A DNA stretch of 61,047 nucleotides, taken from positions 44,778 to 105,824 of the forward strand of contig NZ_KB889681.1 in assembly GCF_000372745.1 (NCBI RefSeq). Reading direction: 5' to 3'. The stretch is from Embleya scabrispora DSM 41855 (GTDB lineage: Bacteria; Actinomycetota; Actinomycetes; Streptomycetales; Streptomycetaceae). Positions 46,579 through 54,639 of this stretch are shown piece by piece (the stretch's first letter is position 1; each line of letters begins with the position of its first letter). A model generated the notes under the pieces. That model did not search any database and was not told where the DNA came from. It saw only the letters and a list, made by a program, of their open reading frames with translations. A program made the translations under genes and the position numbers.

Positions 46579-47376
46579 TCAGGCGCCGGGGCCGGTGAAC
46601 AGGCCGCGGCCGGCCTTGATCGCGCGCCCGGCCTTGACCAGGCCCTCCGTGGAGGTGCGCACGCTTTCCATCCTGCTCTTGGTGGCGGTTTCGCCCAGGG
46701 CCTCGGTGAGTTGACGGACGTTCATGGGTTCGCCGGTGCCTTCCAACAACGCGGCGATCTCGTCGCGCAGGTGGGAACGGACCGGGCGAGCGGCCGCCGG
46801 TTCGGGCGCGACCGGCTCGACGGGAGCCGCCTGCGCGCGGGTGGTCTTCTTCTTGGCGGTGGACTTGGCCGCGGACTTGGTCGCGGGCTTCGCGGCGGGC
46901 TTGGTCGCGGGCTTGGCGGCGGCGGGCTTGGCCGCCGGAGCCTTGCGCGTCGATGCGGCCTGTATCCGCGTCTTCTCCTTCGTGGCCGCAACCGCCTTCC
47001 GCTTCCGGCTCGGGGCCGGGGCGGCGACGACCTCTTCGATCGGTGCGGCCTCGATGGGTGCTTCCTCGACCGCGGTCTCCTCGACCACGGCCTCCTCGGC
47101 CGGCGCCTCCTCCGCCGGCGCTACCTCGACCGGTGCCTCGACGACGGGCTCGGCCTCGACCGGCGCGACCTCGACCGGTGCGACGGCTTCGCCCTCGACG
47201 CGCGGCAGCGGCACCAGCGGACGGATCAGCGCGAGGTGCTCCACCGCGCTGAGCCGAGCCGCCAACTGCCTTTCCACGTCCACGAGTTCCTCGCGCAGCC
47301 GGTCTCGCTGCGCGGCCAGTTCGGTAGCCTCCTTCTCCAACGAAATCCGCAGTTCGTCCACAGACGATGCGACCAT
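46579..47376 (-). CDS. Histone-H1-like coiled-coil nucleoid protein (putative)
   Basis: A 265-residue modular protein: N-terminal coiled coil (~1-45, SVDELRISLEKEATELAAQRDRL), an acidic Pro/Val/Glu-rich stretch (~60-125), a Lys/Ala/Pro-rich histone-H1-type tail (~130-180, KPAAKPATKSAAKSTAKKK), and a C-terminal ~70-residue helical domain (LRDEIAALLEGTGEPMNVRQL) resembling a winged-helix regulatory domain. It likely binds DNA; the exact role is not known. ATG at 47374-47376 behind AGAAGGAG. Confidence 0.8.
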   Translation of the reverse strand: MVASSVDELRISLEKEATELAAQRDRLREELVDVERQLAARLSAVEHLALIRPLVPLPRVEGEAVAPVEVAPVEAEPVVEAPVEVAPAEEAPAEEAVVEETAVEEAPIEAAPIEEVVAAPAPSRKRKAVAATKEKTRIQAASTRKAPAAKPAAAKPATKPAAKPATKSAAKSTAKKKTTRAQAAPVEPVAPEPAAARPVRSHLRDEIAALLEGTGEPMNVRQLTEALGETATKSRMESVRTSTEGLVKAGRAIKAGRGLFTGPGA

Positions 47377-48246
47377 CCGGCGACTCCTTCTCTTGCCACT
47401 GGGACAGTGGAAGGGCGAACGCAACCCACTGACGGGCAGACGATTCCCCTTCCGGCGAGCAGGGACATCCCACCCGCGCTGCGCCCATGATCCACCGAAA
47501 CCGGTTTCCGCGGGGCGGCGGTACCCAAGTGTGATGAACGGAAGCACCCGATGGTGTAGGGAAGACGACATCGGTGATGGGTTTTTCGGGGGTTGGCTCG
47601 GCGGGCGGCGATCGTTTCGGGAACCATTCGGGCTCGAGCACCGTTGTCGGGGAATGGCCGCGCGATGCTCATCTACCGGTTCGGGCCGGGTGGGCGTCCT
47701 GGGCCCGGAGGGGAACGAGTTCGAGTTTCGCGGTGATGCCGAGTGTGCGTGGTCGAGCGAATGGGGTGCCGTCGGTCGCCCGGTGCGCGTGCCGACAGTC
47801 GGTGACGGTGACGGCGAGGGGTCGGGTGGTGGGGTCGTGGAGGCGGGCGCGGGTCGATGGACGCGCCGGGTGGGCGGCACGTACGGAGCAGGGAGCCGGC
47901 GGTGTTCGGCTCGGTGTTCCGGCTCATTGCCGGCGAGGGCGTTCACGCTCGCCTGATCGTTCACCCGATGAGGTGAACGTGGGCTGTCTCTCCCGGTTGC
48001 CCTGGGCATGATGCGAGGCATGAAGGCTGAACGCACGACCGACCACCGGAACCGGCGCCGAGGGCGCCGACTCGTCGCGCGGCCCTGGGCGACGGCGCCC
48101 GGTCGGCTCCGTTTTCCGTTGCACGGGTTCGGCCGGCCCGCGTTCGCCCACGACCGGGACCCGGTGCGGTTGTTCGTGGCGATCGCGGAGGCGCGGGGTG
48201 CGGTGTCGGGGTTCGACGCCGACGACACCGCCGAACGGAGCCCTCG
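47377..48246. other. 870-bp gap with an inverted repeat and a possible small ORF
   Basis: Left of about 48000 no gene is supported on either strand; codon bias and composition are unlike coding DNA. CGTTCACC (47958-47965) and GGTGAACG (47972-47979) form an 8-bp inverted repeat upstream of the 48020 ORF and the LD-carboxypeptidase gene and may be an operator. Confidence 0.45.
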
Positions 48247-48250
48247 GTGA
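48020..48250 (+). CDS. Possible small basic protein, unknown
   Basis: A 76-residue ORF (ATG at 48020) with a basic N-terminus (NRRRGRRLVARPW) and an end reading HDRDPVRLFVAIAEARGAVSGFDADDTAE; third-codon GC is high in its second half. Its stop overlaps the GTG of the LD-carboxypeptidase (GTGA), the usual sign of coupling. The ribosome site is weak and I recognise no family. Confidence 0.4.
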   Translation: MKAERTTDHRNRRRGRRLVARPWATAPGRLRFPLHGFGRPAFAHDRDPVRLFVAIAEARGAVSGFDADDTAERSPR

Positions 48251-49230
48251 CGGCCTTGTTCGAGCCCGACCCGGGTCCGCTGCCGGGCGGGGCACGCGGG
48301 TTGCGCCGACCCCGCCGGCTGCGACCGGGCGACCGGGTCGCGGTGGTGTGCCCCGGCAGTCCGGTCGATCCGGGCCGGCTGCACGCCGGTTGCGCGGTGT
48401 TGTCCGATCTCGGCCTCGAGGTGGTGTTGGGCGCGCACGTCCTGGACAGGCAGGAGTCGGGGTATCTCGCCGGGACCGACCGCGGCCGCGCGCGCGACCT
48501 GGAGGACGCCTGGTGTGATCCCGCGATCGCCGCGATCGTGTGTGCGCGCGGCGGTTACGGCGCGGCGCGGGTACTGGACCTGCTGTCGTGGGAGGCGATG
48601 GCGGCGGCGGAGCCGAAGGTGCTCCTGGGGGCGAGTGACGTCACCGCGTTGCACGCGGCGTTCGCCGCCCGACTGGGCGTGGTCACCCTGTTCGGGCCGA
48701 TGCCCGCCACCGCCGGGTTCGGTGCGGCGGCCGGGAAAGCACCCGACCCGGGCACCCTCGCCCAACTGCGGGCGACCCTGTTCGCCCCGGAGGACGCGGT
48801 GGAGTTGGCGTCGCCGGACGTCCATGCGCTGGTGGCCGGCCGAGCCCGCGGCGTGACCACCGGTGGCACGCTGAGTCTGGTGGCCGGCTCGATCGGATGT
48901 CCCGAGTCGTCGCCCGCGACCGGTGCGATCGCGTTGTTCGAGGACATCGGCGAGCAGCCGTACCGGATCGATCGACTGCTCACCCAACTGCTGCGCTCGG
49001 GCTGGTTCGCGGGCGTGGCGGGGGTGGTGACCGGGACCTGGACGGACTGTGGACCGGTCGAGCGGGTCGAGGCGGTGCTGCGCGATCGGCTGTCGCCGCT
49101 GGGTGTCCCGGTACTGGCCGGGTTGAGCTTCGGCCACGGCCCGCGTCAACTCACGGTGCCGCTGGGCGTCGAGGCCGACCTGGACGCGGACGCGGGTACG
49201 CTGACGCTGACCGCGGCGGCGCTGCGGTGA
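48247..49230 (+). CDS. LD-carboxypeptidase, peptidase family S66
   Basis: A 327-residue muropeptide LD-carboxypeptidase/MccF-like serine peptidase. The conserved CARGGYGAARVLDLL precedes the nucleophile Ser in LLGASDVTALH, and the catalytic Glu/His appear in ALFEDIGEQPYRIDR and LSFGHGPRQ. It trims D-Ala-type residues from peptidoglycan peptides or cleaves acyl-sulfamide nucleotides. GTG start; its end overlaps the next gene (GTGA). Confidence 0.9.
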   Translation: MTALFEPDPGPLPGGARGLRRPRRLRPGDRVAVVCPGSPVDPGRLHAGCAVLSDLGLEVVLGAHVLDRQESGYLAGTDRGRARDLEDAWCDPAIAAIVCARGGYGAARVLDLLSWEAMAAAEPKVLLGASDVTALHAAFAARLGVVTLFGPMPATAGFGAAAGKAPDPGTLAQLRATLFAPEDAVELASPDVHALVAGRARGVTTGGTLSLVAGSIGCPESSPATGAIALFEDIGEQPYRIDRLLTQLLRSGWFAGVAGVVTGTWTDCGPVERVEAVLRDRLSPLGVPVLAGLSFGHGPRQLTVPLGVEADLDADAGTLTLTAAALR

Positions 49231-50093
49231 GCGACTCGTCCGCGTCGAGGGCACCCGTTCCCGGGACGCTGGTGCACCTGGACGGAACCGTCGCCGACCG
49301 TGCCCGGCCCGCGCTGCGTGCCGACGACCTCGGGGTGCTGCGCGGGGACGGCGTCTTCGAGGCACTGCTGATCGTCGACGGGCGACCCCGCCACCTGGAC
49401 GAGCACCTGGCCCGATTGGCCCGGTCGGCCGCCGCTCTCGGGCTGTCCGCGCCGGACGCCGAGGCGTGGCGGCGCTGCCTGGCCGTGGCGATCGACGGGC
49501 ACGGCGTCGTCGGTGAGTCGTACGCCCGGCTGGTGCTGACCCGAGGGCCCGAGAGTGGTGGCCCGGAAACCGGCTACGTGCTGGTCGACCCGGTTCCGGC
49601 GAGCACGCGGCGGGCCCGGGCCGAGGGGGTGCGTACGGTGACGGTGACCCGCGGCGTGCTCCCCGCCCCGGCCGACCGGGCGCCGTGGCTGCTGAGCGGG
49701 GCCAAGACGCTGTCGTACGCGGTCAACATGGCCGCCCAGCGGTGGGCCCGTGCGCACGGTGCGGACGATGCGATCTTCCTGGCCGAGGACGGCACGGTCC
49801 TGGAGGCGCCGACGGCCGCCGTGGTGGTGGCGAGCGCCCGCACATTGCGGACCCCGCCGCTCGATCCGGGCATCCTGGAGAGCATCGCGCAGCGGCGGCT
49901 GTTCGACGCGGCGGCCGGGGCCGGTTGGAAGTGCGGCCACGCGCGACTGTCGGTCGCCGATTTGCGCGCCGCGGACGGTGTTTGGCTGGTCTCCAGCGTC
50001 CGGCTCGCCGCACGGGTGACATCCATCGACGCGGTGCCGTGTGCACAGAGCCCGCGGCACGACGAGATCCTCGAACTCATGCGAGCCGATTGA
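49227..50093 (+). CDS. pabC: Aminotransferase class IV, 4-amino-4-deoxychorismate lyase-like
   Basis: A 288-residue PLP fold-type IV enzyme: DDLGVLRGDGVFEALLIVDGRPRHLDEHLARL, PLP-Lys in LLSGAKTLSYAVNMAAQRWA and EAPTAAVVVA. Most similar in layout to PabC, which releases pyruvate from aminodeoxychorismate to give p-aminobenzoate. A D-amino-acid or branched-chain transaminase cannot be excluded. GTG start overlaps the LD-carboxypeptidase stop. Confidence 0.86.
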   Translation: MSDSSASRAPVPGTLVHLDGTVADRARPALRADDLGVLRGDGVFEALLIVDGRPRHLDEHLARLARSAAALGLSAPDAEAWRRCLAVAIDGHGVVGESYARLVLTRGPESGGPETGYVLVDPVPASTRRARAEGVRTVTVTRGVLPAPADRAPWLLSGAKTLSYAVNMAAQRWARAHGADDAIFLAEDGTVLEAPTAAVVVASARTLRTPPLDPGILESIAQRRLFDAAAGAGWKCGHARLSVADLRAADGVWLVSSVRLAARVTSIDAVPCAQSPRHDEILELMRAD

Positions 50094-50176
50094 ACACACC
50101 GGCGCGGAATCGGTGGACGGCGGCGGGCAGGCACGGGAGCGGGGGAGCCGCGGTCCGGGTGGGGCGCCGGGGTACT

Positions 50177-50215
50177 GTTCCGGCCCGCCCGGCCCCGGTC
50201 GAGGCGGGCCGGAAC
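50177..50215. terminator. 13-bp hairpin between convergent genes
   Basis: GTTCCGGCCCGCC (50177-50189) pairs perfectly with GGCGGGCCGGAAC (50203-50215), 13-base loop, between pabC and the salicylate synthase gene. Confidence 0.8.
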
Positions 50216-50220
50216 GGTGG

Positions 50221-51624
50221 TCAGGTCGCGGTCAGTACGGCGGGCTGCGGGTCCTCGGTGTCGCCGGTCGGGTCGACGCGTTCGGGCACGAGGAAGCGCG
50301 AGACGCTGTACAACTTCTCGCGGGTCTCCTCGAGTTCGCGCTCGGGCGTGGAGTGGGCGACGACGCCCGCGCCGGCCCGCAGCCACGTGCGCTCACCGTG
50401 TCGGAAGACGCTGCGCAGGACCAAAGCGGCGTCCACGGTGCCGTCGGCGTCGACGGTGAGCACCGATCCGCTGTACAGGCCCCGGGGTTCGGCCTCCAGG
50501 CGGTGGATCAATGCGCATGCCTGGGACTTGGGGATGCCGGAGGCGGTGACGGCGGGGAAGAGCGCGGCGACCGCGTCCCAGGCGGTGCGGCCCTCGGACA
50601 GTCGGCCGGACAGCCGCGAGGCCAGGTGCTGCACGCTGCCGCGCTCCTTCACGGCCATGAAGTCGTCGATGCGCCCGCTGCCTTCGGTGCAGACCGTGGC
50701 CAACTCCGCACAGGCCAGGCGCACGGATATGGCGTGCTCGAAGACCTCCTTGGCGTCGCGGTACAACTCCTCGCGACGGGTCCGGTCGGCCGTACGATCA
50801 CCGGCCAACGCGCGGGTGCCCGCCAGCGGTTGGGTGGTCACGGTGCCGTCGCGGGTGACCCGGGCGACGATCTCCGGACTGAAGCCGGCCACCTGCCACC
50901 CGCCCAGTCGCAGCAGGAACGATCGTGCCGGGTCGTTGCCCCGACGGCCGGCGAGGTAGGTGGCGGGCAGGTCGATCGGCTCGGGAACGGGCACCGGGCG
51001 GGAGACGATGACCTTGTCCAACTGCCCGGTCGAGATCGCGGCGATCGAGGCGGCCACGGCCGCGCGATAGTCGTCCGCACCGTGATCGTGCACGTCGGCC
51101 CGGATCCGGTCCTCGCGCGCGGGCGCGTCGGCCGCCGACACGGCGGCGGCGAGGCGCACTTCGAGGTGGTCGAGGTCGTCCGGCGCCAGGGCGCGCAGCA
51201 GTGCCTCACCCTCGGTCAGTCGGATCTCCCGGCGCGGGACCGCGACTTGGGCGATCGGTGGATCGTCCGTGCGTACGCCGACGCCGGATGCCGGGCCGGT
51301 GCCGTGCAGTACGTGGCTCAGCTCGAAGGCCAGCCAGCCGTACGCCCGCCACCCGGTGACCTCGACGTCCGCCAGGGCCCGGGCCACCGCGTCCAGCGGG
51401 CGTGGTCCGGTGGCGACGGTGCGCGTTGTGCCTTCCACGGTCAGCGTGGTCGCGCCGACACCCGTGGACACGAGTGCGTACGGCGATTCCCCCCAACCGA
51501 CTTCGCCTTCGTTCTCGTAGACGACGAACTCGTCCGTGGTGGAGGCGGCGAGAGCGGCGGCGACGGCGATGGGGTCGGCGGCACAGGCTATGCGCCGCTC
51601 GTGGAAGACCGAGGGGGAGGTCAC
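50221..51624 (-). CDS. Salicylate synthase (MbtI/Irp9-like)
   Basis: A 467-residue chorismate-utilising enzyme of the TrpE superfamily, making salicylate via isochorismate. Seen are QLDKVIVSRPVPVP, WQVAGFSPEIVARVTRDGTV, QPLAGTRALAG, FPAVTASGIPKSQA and GAGVVAHSTPERELEETREKL. The layout without a glutaminase or EntC-type features favours salicylate synthase over anthranilate or isochorismate synthase. GTG at 51622-51624. An iron box lies 60 bp upstream, and the aryl-AMP ligase is divergent. Confidence 0.88.
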   Translation of the reverse strand: MTSPSVFHERRIACAADPIAVAAALAASTTDEFVVYENEGEVGWGESPYALVSTGVGATTLTVEGTTRTVATGPRPLDAVARALADVEVTGWRAYGWLAFELSHVLHGTGPASGVGVRTDDPPIAQVAVPRREIRLTEGEALLRALAPDDLDHLEVRLAAAVSAADAPAREDRIRADVHDHGADDYRAAVAASIAAISTGQLDKVIVSRPVPVPEPIDLPATYLAGRRGNDPARSFLLRLGGWQVAGFSPEIVARVTRDGTVTTQPLAGTRALAGDRTADRTRREELYRDAKEVFEHAISVRLACAELATVCTEGSGRIDDFMAVKERGSVQHLASRLSGRLSEGRTAWDAVAALFPAVTASGIPKSQACALIHRLEAEPRGLYSGSVLTVDADGTVDAALVLRSVFRHGERTWLRAGAGVVAHSTPERELEETREKLYSVSRFLVPERVDPTGDTEDPQPAVLTAT

Positions 51625-51683
51625 AGCTCTTCTCGCTTTCAAGAAGGGGCCACAAGCGTTCAAGAGACCGAGCCAGGCAAAAC

Positions 51684-51703
51684 TTAGGTTAGCCTAACCT
51701 GAA
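51684..51703. promoter_or_regulatory. Iron box 1 (IdeR/DmdR-type operator)
   Basis: TTAGGTTAGCCTAACCTGAA closely matches the actinobacterial iron-box consensus (TTAGGTTAGSCTAACCTAA type), a near-perfect inverted repeat. It lies upstream of the salicylate synthase start and should repress it when iron is plentiful. Confidence 0.9.
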
Positions 51704-51866
51704 TTGCGACCCCGGTCGATGCCGAACGGGCAACTTCGGGGTGCGGAAGTGCGGTTGCGCCGGTGTGCGTTTGCGTCGTCGACTCCGGGGGTGCGAGCCG
51801 CTGCGGAAATGGCGGACGTGGCACCGGACATGACGATTCCCGAGGGGCGGGGACACGGCGGGATAT

Positions 51867-51885
51867 TCAGGTTAGCCTAACCAAA
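51867..51885. promoter_or_regulatory. Iron box 2 (IdeR/DmdR-type operator)
   Basis: TCAGGTTAGCCTAACCAAA is a second iron box, 45 bp upstream of the salicyl-AMP ligase ATG. It shares the AGGTTAGCCTAACC core with box 1, so the divergent pair is iron-controlled from both sides. Confidence 0.88.
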
Positions 51886-51929
51886 GTCCCGCGTGCCGAA
51901 CAGTCATCGTCCCGGAGGTCGACAACCCG

Positions 51930-53573
51930 ATGAGCCAAGCCAACTCGCCGGTGCCGCCACGTGCTTCGGGCCTGACGCCGTGGCCGGAGGAGACGGTCGC
52001 CGAATACCGCGCGGCCGGCTACTGGGACGGCCGCACGCTGGGCAGGCTGTTGCGCGACTGGACCGCCGAGTACGGCGACGGCCTCGCGGTCGTGGCCGGC
52101 GAACAGCGCCTGACGTACCGTCAACTCCAGGCGCGGGCCGATCGGATGGCTGGCGGGCTCGCCGACCTCGGCATCCGTGCCGGCGACCGGGTGGTGGTGC
52201 AACTGCCCAACACTGTCGCGTTCCCGGTGCTGTTCTTCGCTCTGGTCCGACTCGGCGCGATCCCGGTGCTGACGCTGCCCGCGCACCGGATCACCGAGAT
52301 CGCCCACCTGGCCCGGCTGAGCGAGGCCGTCGCCTATGTGGTGGCCGACGAGGTGGCCGGCTTCGACTACCGCGACCTGGCCACCCGGGTGCTCGCCGAG
52401 GTGCCCTCGGTGCGGCACGTCCTGGTCGCCGGCGACCCCGGACCGCATCGGGCCCTGGACACCGTGGACGGCGAACCCCGCCCGCACGCCGAGCCCGACC
52501 CGGGCGACGTGGCACTGCTGTTGGTCTCCGGCGGCACCACCGGCGTGCCCAAACTCATCCCGCGCACCCACGACGACTACGGGTACAACGCCCGCGCCAG
52601 CGCGCAAGCCTGCGACCTCGACGCGGACACGGTCTACCTCGCCTGCCTGCCGGTCGCGCACAACTTCCCGCTGGCCTGCCCGGGCCTGCTCGGTACGCTC
52701 TCCGTGGGCGGCACCGTGGTGCTCTCCCCGTCCCCGGCGCCCGATGCCGCCTTCCCGCTGATCCAGGCCGAGGGCGTCACCCATACCGCGCTGGTCCCGC
52801 CGCTGATCCCGCTGTGGCTGGACACCGCCGAATGGGACGACAGTGACCTGTCGAGCCTGCGACTGCTCCAGGCCGGCGGCTCGAAGTTGTCCGCCGAGGT
52901 GGCCCGCATCGTGCCCGAGGGGCTGGGCTGCGCCGTACAACAGGTCTTCGGCATGGCCGAGGGACTGCTCAACTACACCCGCGCCGGCGACGACGACGAG
53001 ATCGTGACCCGCACCCAGGGCCGCCCGCTGTGCCCCGACGACGAACTCCGCATCGTGGACTCGCAAGGACGCGACGTCGCCCCCGGCGAGGTCGGCGAAC
53101 TCCTGGTCCGGGGGCCGTACACGCTGCGCGGCTACTACCGCGCACCCGAGGTCAACGCGACGGCCTTCACCGCCGACGGGTTCTACTGCTCCGGCGACCT
53201 GGTTCGGCGCCTGCCGTCCGGATACCTCGTGGTCGAGGGACGGGTGAAGGACACCATCGACCGCAACGGCGAGAGCGTTTCCGCCGAGGAGGTCGAGACT
53301 CACGTCCGAGCCCACCCGAACATCGCTCTGTGCGCGGCGATCGGGCTGTCCGACGCCGACCGCGGCGAACAGATCTGCGCCGTGGTGATCCCGGCCGGCG
53401 GAGCCGACGCGCCCACGTCCGCGCAGTTGCGCGCCTTCCTGATCGAGCGCGGCGTCGCGGCGTTCAAGCTGCCGGATCGTGTCGCCGTCGTCACCGAGTT
53501 CCCGCTCACCGCGATCGGCAAGATCGACAAGCGTGCGTTGGTCGACGCGTTGTCGGAGTCCGCGACGCGCTGA
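51930..53573 (+). CDS. Salicylate/2,3-DHB-AMP ligase (MbtA/DhbE family)
   Basis: A 547-residue aryl-acid adenylating enzyme that activates salicylate or 2,3-dihydroxybenzoate and loads it on an aryl carrier protein. P-loop LLLVSGGTTGVPKLIPRTH and the C-terminal lysine in FPLTAIGKIDKRALV are present. In the DhbE family the substrate pocket uses Ser240/Val337 for DHB and Cys/Leu for salicylate; the matching residues here are Cys250 (HNFPLACPG) and Leu347 (AEGLLNYT), which point to salicylate. ATG behind CGGAGGTC. Confidence 0.92.
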   Translation: MSQANSPVPPRASGLTPWPEETVAEYRAAGYWDGRTLGRLLRDWTAEYGDGLAVVAGEQRLTYRQLQARADRMAGGLADLGIRAGDRVVVQLPNTVAFPVLFFALVRLGAIPVLTLPAHRITEIAHLARLSEAVAYVVADEVAGFDYRDLATRVLAEVPSVRHVLVAGDPGPHRALDTVDGEPRPHAEPDPGDVALLLVSGGTTGVPKLIPRTHDDYGYNARASAQACDLDADTVYLACLPVAHNFPLACPGLLGTLSVGGTVVLSPSPAPDAAFPLIQAEGVTHTALVPPLIPLWLDTAEWDDSDLSSLRLLQAGGSKLSAEVARIVPEGLGCAVQQVFGMAEGLLNYTRAGDDDEIVTRTQGRPLCPDDELRIVDSQGRDVAPGEVGELLVRGPYTLRGYYRAPEVNATAFTADGFYCSGDLVRRLPSGYLVVEGRVKDTIDRNGESVSAEEVETHVRAHPNIALCAAIGLSDADRGEQICAVVIPAGGADAPTSAQLRAFLIERGVAAFKLPDRVAVVTEFPLTAIGKIDKRALVDALSESATR

Positions 53574-53728
53574 TCGACGGAGAGGCTGCGGAGCCGGGGA
53601 TGCGCGGCGAATCGCGGCGCCGGGGTCCGCTCGCGCATCGCACGTCGACCGGTGGCGGGTGGTGGCTCGGGCGCCGACGATGAGGAGAACGGGGTCGTTC
53701 TTCGTCTCCTTCTCCGGAGGTTCTCGTC

Positions 53729-54514
53729 ATGCCCGTGGTCACCAACCCCTACGTGCCCGGCACACCCTGTTGGGTCGATCTGATGGTTCCCGACCAGCAG
53801 GCCGCTCTCGACTTCTACCGCGACCTGTTCGGCTGGCAGGGCGAGGTGGGGCCGGCGGAGACCGGCGGTTACGCCGTTTGCTCGCTGAACGGGAAGGCCG
53901 TCGCGGGCATCATGACCGCGATGTCCCCGGATGGCGGGCCGACGCCGCCGACCGCGTGGACCACCTATCTGGCCACCGCCGACGCGGACGCCACCCAGCA
54001 GGCGATCAAGAAGGCCGGCGGCACGGTGCTCATGCCGGTGATGGATGTGATGACGCTCGGCCGGATGGGCGTGGTCGCCGATCCCACCGGCGCGGTGTTC
54101 GGACTGTGGCAGGCCCGGGACTTCGGTGGCTCGGAGGTGGTCAACGAGCCCGGCGCGGTGATCTGGAACGAGCTGAACACCGGCGACACCGCCGCCGCGT
54201 CGGCGTTCTGCTCGGCCGCGCTGGGCCTGGAGGCCGCGCCGATGGAGGGTGCCGAGGGCTACTACTCGCTGAGTGCGGCCGGCCGTGTGGTCGGCGGGAT
54301 GCAGGGCCTGGACCAGTTGCCGCCCGGTACGCCCGCGCACTGGCTGACGTACTTCTCCGTGGACGACACCGACAGCACCGTCGATGCGCTGGTCCGGGCC
54401 GGCGGCAACGTGCTCAAGCCTCCGTTCGACATGATGGCGGGTCGGATGGCGGTGGTTCAGGACCCGCAGGGCGGCGCGTTCGCCGTGATCCAGGCGGTGG
54501 GCCCGACGCCCTGA
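53729..54514 (+). CDS. Two-domain VOC protein (Cfp30B-like)
   Basis: A 261-residue tandem VOC protein: domain 1 TPCWVDLMVPDQQAALDFYRDLFGWQ, domain 2 from ~135 PGAVIWNELNTGDTAAASAFCSAALGLE, ending in VVQDPQGGAFAVIQAVGP. This two-module form is common in actinobacteria (Cfp30B, hydroxylase-type annotations) with no proven substrate. ATG behind CCGGAGG. Confidence 0.88.
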   Translation: MPVVTNPYVPGTPCWVDLMVPDQQAALDFYRDLFGWQGEVGPAETGGYAVCSLNGKAVAGIMTAMSPDGGPTPPTAWTTYLATADADATQQAIKKAGGTVLMPVMDVMTLGRMGVVADPTGAVFGLWQARDFGGSEVVNEPGAVIWNELNTGDTAAASAFCSAALGLEAAPMEGAEGYYSLSAAGRVVGGMQGLDQLPPGTPAHWLTYFSVDDTDSTVDALVRAGGNVLKPPFDMMAGRMAVVQDPQGGAFAVIQAVGPTP

Positions 54515-54565
54515 TCCCGACCGGGCCCGACCCGGCGAGCCGGTGCCGGGGCGGTGCGTGGATCG

Positions 54566-54607
54566 GCCGAAGCCCGCTCGATGCGGTGGCATCGAGCGGG
54601 CTTCGGC
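54566..54607. terminator. 19-bp hairpin between VOC and copA
   Basis: Arms 54566-54584 and 54589-54607 are perfectly complementary with a GGTG loop; the left arm begins GCCGAAGCCCGCTCGATGC. A strong bidirectional terminator between convergent genes. Confidence 0.85.
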
Positions 54608-54639
54608 GGTCGTGCTCGCGTGCGGCGGTCAGGCGGCGG

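Noticed and set aside
46579-49365. 928-codon minus-strand ORF fusing the H1-like protein to an upstream region
   Set aside because: The part above 47376 is antisense to the LD-carboxypeptidase gene and intergenic DNA; a ribosome site and ATG mark the true start.
50221-51624. Anthranilate or aminodeoxychorismate synthase component I, pairing with the PabC-like gene
   Set aside because: No glutaminase subunit nearby, motifs match salicylate synthases, and iron boxes plus the divergent aryl-AMP ligase fit siderophore use.
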